From positions 13,020,001 to 13,084,000 of the forward strand of contig CM053813.1 in the NCBI GenBank assembly GCA_028671895.1: 64,000 nt of DNA, given 5' to 3'. The position numbers and the translations under genes were made by a program. Positions 54,401 to 64,000 of this stretch are shown in pieces. A model generated the notes under the pieces. The model was given only the letters and a program-made list of their open reading frames with translations. It did no database searches and was not told the DNA's origin. Source of the DNA: Oenanthe sinensis. Taxonomy: Eukaryota; Streptophyta; Magnoliopsida; Apiales; Apiaceae. The first letter of the stretch is position 1, and every line of letters begins with the position of its first letter.

Positions 54401-57400
54401 TGGAAACAACTTGTATCTTCATTCTTGACTCGTTTGAAACATGGAAATAACTTGTAAACTCTTGTAGGAACATTATTGGCTCGTTTAAACATCAAAACAA
54501 TTCATAACAATTTGAGACTTCATTCTTGACTCGTTCGAACTCGAAAACAACTTGTAGCTTCATTCTTGTCTCGTTTGAACAAGGAAACAAATTTTAAACG
54601 CTTGTAGGAGCATTATTGGCTCGTTTAAACATAAAAATAATTCATAACAATTTAAGACTTCATTCTTGACTCGTTCGAACTCGAAAACAACTTGTGGCTT
54701 CATTCTTTACTCGTTTGAACATGGAAACAACTTGTAAACTCTTGTAGGAGCATTATTGGCTCGTTTAAACATAAAAACAATTTATAACAATTTAAGACTT
54801 CATTCTTGACTCGTTCTAACATGGAAACAAGTTTAGCTTCATTCTTTACTCGTTTGAACATGGAAACAACTTGTAAACTCTTGTAGGAACATTGTTGGCT
54901 CGTTTAAACATGAAAACAATTCATAACAATTTGAGGCTTCATTCTTGATTCTTTCGAACTCAGAAACAACTTGTAGCTTCATTATTGGCTCGTTTAAACA
55001 TCAAAACAATTCATAACAATTTGAGGCTTCATTCTTGACTCGTTCAAACTCGAAAACAACTAGTAGCTTCATTCTTGTCTCGTTTGAACATGGCAACAAC
55101 TTGTTAACACTTGTAGGAGCATTATTGGATCGTTTAAACCTCAAAACAATTCATAACAATTTGAGGCTTCATTCTTGACTCGTTCGAACTCGAAAACATC
55201 TTGTAGCTTTATTCTTGTGTCATTTGAACATGGAAACAACTTGTAAACAATTGTAGGATTATTATTGGCTCGTTTAAACATAAAAATAATTGGTAACAAT
55301 TTGAGACTTTACTCTTGACTCATTCGAACTTGGAAACAACTTGTAACTTCATTCTTGACTCGTTTGAACGTGGAAACAACTTGTAAATTCTTATAGGAAC
55401 ATTATTGGTTCGTTTAAATATGAAAACAATTCATAACAATTTGAGGCTTCATTCTTGACTAGTTTGAACTCGGAAACAACATGTAGCTTCATTATTGACT
55501 CGGCTGAACATGGAAACAACTTCTAAACACTTGTAGGAGCATTATTGGCTCATTTAAACATCAAAATAATTTATAACAATTTGAGACTTTATTCTTGAGT
55601 CGTTCGAAATCGAAAACAACTTGTATCTTCATTCTTGTATCGTTTGAACATGGAAACAACTTGTATACACTTGTAGGAGAATTATTGGCTCGTTTAAATA
55701 TAAAAACAATTCGTAACAATTTGAGACTTCATTCTTGACTCGTTCGAACTTTGAAACAACTTGTAGCTTCATTCTTGGCTCATTTGAACATGGAAATAAC
55801 TTGTAAACTCTTGTAGGAACATTATTGGCTGGTTTAAACATAAAAACAATTCGTAACAATTTGAGACTTCATTCTTGACTCATTCGAACTTGGTAACAAC
55901 TTGTATCTTCATTCTTGACTCATTTGAACATGGAAATAACTTGTAAACTCTTGTAGGAACATTATTGCCTCGTTTAAACAACAAAACAATTCATAACAAT
56001 TGGAGACTTCATTCTTGACTCGTTCGAACTCGAAAACAACTTGTATCTTCATTCTTGTCTCGTTTGAACATGGAAACAACTTGTATACACTTGTAGGAGA
56101 ATTATTGGCTCGTTTAAACATAAAAACAATTCGTAACAATTTGAGACTTCATTCTTGACTCGTTCGAACTTTGAAACAACTTGTAGCTTCATTCTTGGCT
56201 CATTTGAACATGGAAATAACTTGTAAACTCTTGTAGGAACATTATTGGCTGGTTTAAACATAAAAACAATTCATAACAATTTGAGACTTCATTCTTGACT
56301 CGTTCGAACTTGGAAACAACTTGTAGCTTCATTTTTCACTCGTTTGAACATGGAAATAACTTGTAAACTCTTGTAGGAACATTATTGGCTATCAAAACAA
56401 TTCATAACAATTTGAGGCTTCATTCTTGACTCATTCGAACTCGAACACAACTTGTAGCTTCATTCTTGTCTCGTTTGAACATGGAAACAACTTGTATATA
56501 CACTTGTAGGAGAATTATTGGCTCGTTTAAACATAAAAACAATTCATAACAATTTGAGGCTTCATTCTTGAGTCGTTCGAACTCGAAAACATCTTGTAGC
56601 TTTATTCTTGTGTCATTTGAACATGGCAACAACTTGTAAACAATTGTAGGAGCATTATTGGCTCGTTTAAACATAAAAACAATTTGTAACAATTTGAGAC
56701 TTCATTCTTGACTCGTTCGAACTTGGAAACAACTTGTAGCTTCATTCTTGACTCGTTTGAACATGGAAACAACTTGTAAACTCTTGTAGGAACATTATTG
56801 GCTCGTTTAAACATCAAAACAATTCATAACAATTTGAGGCTTCATTCTTGACTCGTTCGAACTCGGAAACAACTTGCAGCTTCATTCTTGTCTCGTTTGA
56901 ACATGGAAAAAACTTGTAAACACTTGTAGGAGCATTATTGGCTCGTTTAAACATAAAAACATTTTATAACAATTTAAGACTTCATTCTTGACTCGTTCTA
57001 ACATGGAAACAAGTTTAGCTTCATTCTTTACTCGTTTGAACATGGAAACAACTTGTAAACACTTGTAGGAGCATTATTTGCTCGTTTAAACATCAAAATA
57101 ATTCATAACAATTTGTGACTTCATTCTTGAGTCGTTCGAACTCGAAAACAACTTGTATACACTTGTAGGAGAATTATTGGCTCGTTTAAATATAAAAACA
57201 ATTCGTAACAATTTGAGACTTCATTCTTGACTCGTTCGAACTTTGAAACAACTTGTAGCTTCATTCTTGGCTCATTTGAACATGGAAATAACTTGTTAAC
57301 TCTTGTAGGAACATTATTGGCTTGTTTAAACATAAAAACAATTCGTAAGAATTTGAGACTTCATTCTTGACTCGTTCGAACTTGGAAACAACTTGTATCT

Positions 57401-58117
57401 TCATTCTTGACTCGTTTGAAACATGGAAATAACTTGTAAACTCTTGTAGGAACATTATTGGCTCGTTTAAACATCAAAACAATTCATAACAATTTGAGAC
57501 TTCATTCTTGACTCGTTCGAACTCGAAAACAACTTGTAGCTTCATTCTTGTCTCGTTTGAACAAGGAAACAAATTTTAAACGCTTGTAGGAGCATTATTG
57601 GCTCGTTTAAACATAAAAATAATTCATAACAATTTAAGACTTCATTCTTGACTCGTTCGAACTCGAAAACAACTTGTGGCTTCATTCTTTACTCGTTTCA
57701 ACATGGAAACAACTTGTAAACTCTTGTAGGAACATTGTTGGCTCGTTTAAACATCAAAATAATTCAGAACAATTTGAGGCTTTATTCTTGACACGTTCGA
57801 ACCTAATAACAACTTGTAGCTTTATTCTTGACTAGTTTAATCGTGGAAACAACTTCTGAAACAATTCAGCTTGTAGCTTCATTCTTGTGTCATTTGAACA
57901 TGGAAACAACTTGTAAACAATTGTAGGAGCATTATTGGTTCGTTTAAACATAAAAACAATTTGTAACAATTTGAGACTTCATTGTTGACTTGTTCGAACT
58001 TGAAAACAACTTGTAGCTTCATTCTTGACTCGTTTGAACATAGAAACAACTTGTAAACTCTTGTAGGAACATTATTGGCTCGTTTAAACATCAAAACAAT
58101 TCATAACAATTTGAGGC

Positions 58118-58257
58118 TTCATTCTTGACTCGTTCGAACTCGGAAACAACTTGTAGCTTCATTCTTGTCTCGTTTGAACATGGAAACAACTTGTAAACAC
58201 TTGTAGGAGCATTATTGGCTCGTTTAAACATAAAAACAATTTATAACAATTTAAGAC
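58118..58257. repeat. Representative 140-bp satellite monomer with three internal subunits
   Basis: This copy is exactly 140 bp. It divides into subunit A at 58118-58157 (40 bp: ttcattcttgactcgttcga, then actcggaaacaacttgtagc), subunit B at 58158-58210 (53 bp: same opening, then gaacatggaaacaacttgta plus an aacacttgtaggagc tail) and subunit C at 58211-58257 (47 bp: attattggctcgtttaaaca, then taaaaacaattYataacaat and a short tail). All three share the order attYttg-(a/g)ctcgtt-YgaaC-aaacaa, so the monomer looks like a fossil trimer of a 40-50-bp unit. A and B are clearly related; C is more diverged. Confidence 0.85.
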
Positions 58258-59614
58258 TTCATTCTTGACTCGTTCTAACATGGAAACAAGTTTAGCTTCA
58301 TTCTTTACTCGTTTGAACATGGAAACAACTTGTAAACTCTTGTAGGAACATTGTTGGCTCGTTTAAACATGAAAACAATTCATAACAATTTGAGGCTTCA
58401 TTCTTGACTCTTTCGAACTCAGAAACAACTTGTAGCTTCATTATTGACTAGTTTAATCATGGAAACAACTTCTGAAACACTTCAGCTTGTAGCTTCATTC
58501 TTGTGTCATTTGAACATGGAAACAACTTGTAAACAATTGTAGGAGCATTATTGGCTCGTTTAAACATAAAAACCGTTTGTAACAATTTGAGACTTCATTC
58601 TTGACTCGTTTAAACTTTGAAACAACTTGTAGCTTTATTCTTGGCTCGTTTGAACATGGAAACAACTTGTAAACTCTTATAGGAACATTATTGGCTCGTT
58701 TAAACATCAAAACAATTCATAACAATTTGAGGCTTCATTCTTGACTCGTTCAAACTCGAAAACAACTAGTAGCTTCATTCTTGTCTCGTTTGAACATGGC
58801 AACAATTTGTTAACACTTGTAGGAGCATTATTGGATCGTTTACACATCAAAACAATTCATAGCAATTTGAGGCTTCATTCTTGACTCGTTCGAACTCGAA
58901 AACATCTTGTAGCTTTATTCTTGTGTCATTTGAACATGGAAACAACTTGTAAACAATTGTAGGATTATTATTGGCTCGTTTAAACATAAAAATAATTTGT
59001 AACAATTTGAGACTTTACTCTTGACTCATTCGAACTTGGAAACAACTTGTAACTTCATTCTTGACTCGTTTGAACGTGGAAACAACATGTAAATTCTTAT
59101 AGGAACATTATTGGTTCGTTTAAATATGAAAACAATTCATAACAATTTGAGGCTTCATTCTTGACTAGTTTGAACTCGGAAACAACATGTAGCTTCATTA
59201 TTGACTCGGTTGAACATGGAAACAACTTCTAAACACTTGTAGGAGCATTATTGGCTCATTTAAACATCAAAATAATTTATAACAATTTGAGACTTTATTC
59301 TTGAGTCGTTCGAAATCGAAAACAACTTGTATCTTCATTCTTGTATCGTTTGAACATGGAAACAACTTGTATACACTTGTAGGAGAATTATTGGCTCGTT
59401 TAAATATAAAAACAATTCGTAACAATTTGAGACTTCATTCTTGACTCGTTCGAACTTTGAAACAACTTGTAGCTTCATTCTTGGCTCATTTGAACATGGA
59501 AATAACTTGTAAACTCTTGTAGGAACATTATTGGCTGGTTTAAACATAAAAACAATTCGTAACAATTTGAGACTTCATTCTTGACTCATTCGAACTTGGT
59601 AACAACTTGTATCA

Positions 59615-60454
59615 TCATTCTTGACTCATTTGAACATGGAAATAACTTGTAAACTCTTGTAGGAACATTATTGCCTCGTTTAAACAACAAAACAATTCAT
59701 AACAATTGGAGACTTCATTCTTGACTCGTTCGAACTCGAAAACAACTTGTATCTTCATTCTTGTCTCGTTTGAACATGGAAACAACTTGTATACACTTGT
59801 AGGAGAATTATTGGCTCGTTTAAACATAAAAACAATTCGTAACAATTTGAGACTTCATTCTTGACTCGTTCGAACTTTGAACCAACTTGTAGCTTCATTC
59901 TTGGCTCATTTGAACATGGAAATAACTTGTAAACTCTTGTAGGAACATTATTGGCTGGTTTAAACATAAAAACAATTCCTAACAATTTGAGACTTCATTC
60001 TTGACTCGTTCGAACTTGGAAACAACTTGTATCTTCATTCTTGACTCATTTGAACATGGAAATAACTTGTAAACTCTTGTAGGAACATTATTGCCTCGTT
60101 TAAACAACAAAACAATTCATAACAATTGGAGACTTCATTCTTGACTCGTTCGAACTCGAAAACAACTTGTATCTTCATTCTTGTCTCGTTTGAACATGGA
60201 AACAACTTGTATACACTTGTAGGAGAATTATTGGCTCGTTTAAACATAAAAACAATTCGTAACAATTTGAGACTTCATTCTTGACTCGTTCGAACTTTGA
60301 ACCAACTTGTAGCTTCATTCTTGGCTCATTTGAACATGGAAATAACTTGTAAACTCTTGTAGGAACATTATTGGCTGGTTTAAACATAAAAACAATTCAT
60401 AACAATTTGAGACTTCATTCTTGACTCGTTCGAACTTGGAAACAACTTGTAGCT
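59615..60454. repeat. 420-bp trimeric higher-order repeat
   Basis: 59615-60034 and 60035-60454 match at a 420-bp offset (three monomers), sharing rare variants such as attgcctcgtttaaacaac and gaaccaacttgtagc. Related units occur at 59.3-59.6 kb and, in an older copy, at 55.6-56.4 kb, where the offset is also 420. Confidence 0.85.
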
Positions 60455-60512
60455 TCATTTTTGACTCGTTTGAACATGGAAATAACTTGTAAACTCTTGT
60501 AGGAACATTATT

Positions 60513-61682
60513 GGCTATCAAAACAAGTCATAACAATTTGAGGCTTCATTCTTGACTCGTTCGAACTCGAAAACAACTTGTAGCTTCATTCTTGTCTCGT
60601 TTGAACATGGAAACAACTTGTATATACACTTGTAGGAGAATTATTGGCTCGTTTAAACATAAAAACAATTCATAACAATTTGAGGCTTCATTCTTGACAC
60701 GTTCGAACTCAGAAACAACTTGTAGCTTCATTCTTGACTAGTTTAATCATGGAAACAACTTCTGAAACAATTCAGCTTGTTGCTTCATTCTTGTGTCATT
60801 TGAACATGGAAACAACTTGTAAACAATTGTATGAGCATTATTGGCTCGTTTAAACATAAAAACAATATGTAACAATTTGAGACTTCATTCTTGACTCGTT
60901 CGAACTTGGAAACAACTTGTATCTTCATTCTTGACTCGTTTAAACATGGAAACAACTTGTAAACTCTTGTATGAATATTATTGGCTCGTTTAAATATGAA
61001 AACAATTCATAACAATTTGAGACTTCATTCTTGAGTCGTTCGAACTCGAAAACATCTTGTAGCTTTATTCTTGTGTCATTTGAACATGGAAACAACTTGT
61101 AAACAATTGTAGGAGCATTATTGGCTCGTTTAAACATAAAAACAATTTGTAACAATTTGAGACTTCATTCTTGACTCGTTCGAACTTGGAAACAACTTGT
61201 AACTTCGATCTTGACTCGTTTGAACATGGAAACAACTTGTAAATTCTTATAGGAACATTATTGGTTCGTTTAAATATGAAAACAATTCATAACAATTTGA
61301 GGCTTCATTCTTGACTAGTTCGAACTCGGAAACAACTTGTAGCTTCATTATTGACTCGTTTGAACATGGAAACAACTTCTAAACACTTGTAGGAGCATTA
61401 TTGGCTCGTTTAAACATCAAAATAATTCATAACAATTTGAGACTTTATTCTTGAGTCGTTCAAATTCGAAAACAACTTGTATCTTCATTCTCGTCTCGTT
61501 TGAACATGAAAACAACTTGTATACACTTGTAGGAGAATTATTGGCTCGTTTAAACATAAAAACAATTCATAACAATTTGAGACTTCATTCTTGACTCGTT
61601 CGAACTTTGAAACAACTTGTAGCTTCATTCTTGGCTCATTTGAACATGGAAATAACTTGTAAACTCTTGTAGGAACATTATT
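60513..61682. repeat. 1.17-kb higher-order repeat, copy 1 of 3
   Basis: Starts at the junction ggctatcaaaacaa, a monomer missing about ten bases of subunit C. The next junctions are at 61683 (offset 1,170) and 62850 (offset 1,167). The unit includes the 57-bp variant subunit and the rare gtatgaatattattgg word. Confidence 0.92.
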
Positions 61683-62849
61683 GGCTATCAAAACAATTCA
61701 TAACAATTTGAGGCTTCATTCTTGACTCATTCGAACTCGAACACAACTTGTAGCTTCATTCTTGTCTCGTTTGAACATGGAAACAACTTGTATATACACT
61801 TGTAGGAGAATTATTGGCTCGTTTAAACATAAAAACAATTCATAACAATTTGAGGCTTCATTCTTGACACGTTCGAACTCAGAAACAACTTGTAGCTTCA
61901 TTCTTGACTAGTTTAATCATGGAAACAACTTCTGAAACAATTCAGCTTGTTGCTTCATTCTTGTGTCATTTGAACATGGAAACAACTTGTAAACAATTGT
62001 ATGAGCATTATTGGCTCGTTTAAACATAAAAACAATATGTAACAATTTGAGACTTCATTCTTGACTCGTTCGAACTTGGAAACAACTTGTATCTTCATTC
62101 TTGACTCGTTTAAACATGGAAACAACTTGTAAACTCTTGTATGAATATTATTGGCTCGTTTAAATATGAAAACAATTCATAACAATTTGAGACTTCATTC
62201 TTGAGTCGTTCGAACTCGAAAACATCTTGTAGCTTTATTCTTGTGTCATTTGAACATGGAAACAACTTGTAAACAATTGTAGGAGCATTATTGGCTCGTT
62301 TAAACATAAAAACAATTTGTAACAATTTGAGACTTCATTCTTGACTCGTTCGAACTTGGAAACAACTTGTAACTTCGATCTTGACTCGTTTGAACATGGA
62401 AACAACTTGTAAATTCTTATAGGAACATTATTGGTTCGTTTAAATATGAAAACAATTCATAACAATTTGAGGCTTCATTCTTGACTAGTTCGAACTCGGA
62501 AACAACTTGTAGCTTCATTATTGACTCGTTTGAACATGGAAACAACTTCTAAACACTTGTAGGAGCATTGGCTCGTTTAAACATCAAAATAATTCATAAC
62601 AATTTGAGACTTTATTCTTGAGTCGTTCAAATTCGAAAACAACTTGTATCTTCATTCTCGTCTCGTTTGAACATGAAAACAACTTGTATACACTTGTAGG
62701 AGAATTATTGGCTCGTTTAAACATAAAAACAATTCATAACAATTTGAGACTTCATTCTTGACTCGTTCGAACTTTGAAACAACTTGTAGCTTCATTCTTG
62801 GCTCATTTGAACATGGAAATAACTTGTAAACTCTTGTAGGAACATTATT
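61683..62849. repeat. 1.17-kb higher-order repeat, copy 2 of 3
   Basis: Almost identical to its neighbours. It differs by a 3-base loss near 62569 (aggagcattggctcg where others read aggagcattattggctcg), which makes it 1,167 bp. Confidence 0.92.
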
Positions 62850-64000
62850 GGCTATCAAAACAATTCATAACAATTTGAGGCTTCATTCTTGACTCATTCG
62901 AACTCGAACACAACTTGTAGCTTCATTCTTGTCTCGTTTGAACATGGAAACAACTTGTATATACACTTGTAGGAGAATTATTGGCTCGTTTAAACATAAA
63001 AACAATTCATAACAATTTGAGGCTTCATTCTTGACACGTTCGAACTCAGAAACAACTTGTAGCTTCATTCTTGACTAGTTTAATCATGGAAACAACTTCT
63101 GAAACAATTCAGCTTGTTGCTTCATTCTTGTGTCATTTGAACATGGAAACAACTTGTAAACAATTGTATGAGCATTATTGGCTCGTTTAAACATAAAAAC
63201 AATATGTAACAATTTGAGACTTCATTCTTGACTCGTTCGAACTTGGAAACAACTTGTATCTTCATTCTTGACTCGTTTAAACATGGAAACAACTTGTAAA
63301 CTCTTGTATGAATATTATTGGCTCGTTTAAATATGAAAACAATTCATAACAATTTGAGACTTCATTCTTGAGTCGTTCGAACTCGAAAACATCTTGTAGC
63401 TTTATTCTTGTGTCATTTGAACATGGAAACAACTTGTAAACAATTGTAGGAGCATTATTGGCTCGTTTAAACATAAAAACAATTTGTAACAATTTGAGAC
63501 TTCATTCTTGACTCGTTCGAACTTGGAAACAACTTGTAACTTCGATCTTGACTCGTTTGAACATGGAAACAACTTGTAAATTCTTATAGGAACATTATTG
63601 GTTCGTTTAAATATGAAAACAATTCATAACAATTTGAGGCTTCATTCTTGACTAGTTCGAACTCGGAAACAACTTGTAGCTTCATTATTGACTCGTTTGA
63701 ACATGGAAACAACTTCTAAACACTTGTAGGAGCATTATTGGCTCGTTTAAACATCAAAATAATTCATAACAATTTGAGACTTTATTCTTGAGTCGTTCAA
63801 ATTCGAAAACAACTTGTATCTTCATTCTCGTCTCGTTTGAACATGAAAACAACTTGTATACACTTGTAGGAGAATTATTGGCTCGTTTAAACATAAAAAC
63901 AATTCATAACAATTTGAGACTTCATTCTTGACTCGTTCGAACTTTGAAACAACTTGTAGCTTCATTCTTGGCACATTTGAACATGTAAATAACTTGTAAA
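62850..64000. repeat. 1.17-kb higher-order repeat, copy 3, cut by the window edge
   Basis: Matches copies 1 and 2 to within a few bases of the right edge. About 16-20 bp short of a complete unit, so the array continues beyond 64000. Private changes appear at the very end (ggcacatttgaacatgtaa against ggctcatttgaacatggaa). Confidence 0.9.

Larger units (their letters stand above)
48497..64000. repeat. 140-bp satellite array, segment 4 (to the right edge)
   Basis: Continuous satellite, about 111 monomer equivalents, running off the right end. It contains 1.17-1.2-kb units at both ends. Offset matches of about 3.0 kb (51125/54139/57121) and 3.7 kb (55629/59335) show older, partly scrambled duplications. 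I see no gene, promoter or RNA gene in it. Confidence 0.97.

Noticed and set aside
58118..58157. Pol III B-box-like word gttcgaac in subunit A, hinting at a tRNA or SINE origin
   Set aside because: Only the central palindrome matches; the flanking GG and CC positions do not fit well, and no A-box, tRNA fold or terminator is placed correctly.
58118..58210. CENP-B-box-like stretch around ctcgttYgaacNYggaaac
   Set aside because: The essential core spacing (TTCG, A, CGGG) is not met in any monomer I compared, and a functional CENP-B box is not established in plants.
6310..63492. Dozens of 60-96-codon open frames, mostly minus strand, with similar peptides (for example starting MMFKRANN)
   Set aside because: They recur with the 140-bp period. 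140 is not a multiple of three, so each frame runs through about 1.5 monomers before a stop. The peptides vary as the repeat does and show no start context, domain or codon bias. They are repeat shadows.
6008..64000. CRISPR-like array of repeats and spacers
   Set aside because: The whole 140-bp unit is conserved, with no unique spacers and no cas genes, and the retroelements show a plant genome.

Overview
This window is plant nuclear repeat DNA, and I see no host gene, rRNA or tRNA gene in it. The retroelements point to a flowering plant: a Ty3/gypsy element with an initiator-Met tRNA primer binding site and a 4.1-kb LTR of the Tekay/Del kind, a Copia-type solo LTR, and a plant L1-type LINE with a zf-RVT domain. 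Tens of kilobases of AT-rich tandem satellite fit the same picture. I cannot name the species.

Layout. Positions 1-6007 are the 5' part of a minus-strand Ty3/gypsy retrotransposon: decayed gag (1-332), an untranslated or unrecognisable leader (333-1854), the primer binding site (1855-1866) and a complete 5' LTR (1870-6007). The rest of the element lies beyond the left edge. From 6008 to 64000 the window is one satellite array with a 140-bp monomer, roughly 390 monomer equivalents. Three later insertions interrupt it: a 1,550-bp solo LTR (9578-11127, TSD cttgt), a 5'-truncated LINE (18287-19506, TSD aacactt) and a 40-bp poly(A)-primed micro-insertion (48457-48496, 15-bp TSD).

The array has structure at several scales. 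The 140-bp monomer looks like three diverged subunits (40 + 53 + 47 bp). Monomers are grouped into higher-order tandem duplications of about 6.70 kb (9441-25625), 4.90 kb (27630-37430), 1.78 kb (41396-44400), 1.17-1.22 kb (47227-50.8 kb and 60513-64000) and 420 bp (55.6-56.4 kb and 59.3-60.5 kb). A 57-bp variant subunit seen only from about 27.3 kb rightward splits the array into a left and a right domain. The solo LTR sits in only one copy of the 6.7-kb duplication and the LINE in only the other, so both insertions are younger than that duplication. Short reading frames of about 60-96 codons recur all through the array, but they follow the repeat period and are not genes. The best description is a plant heterochromatic satellite array, possibly centromeric or pericentromeric, that has evolved by repeated unequal exchange and is invaded by retroelements.
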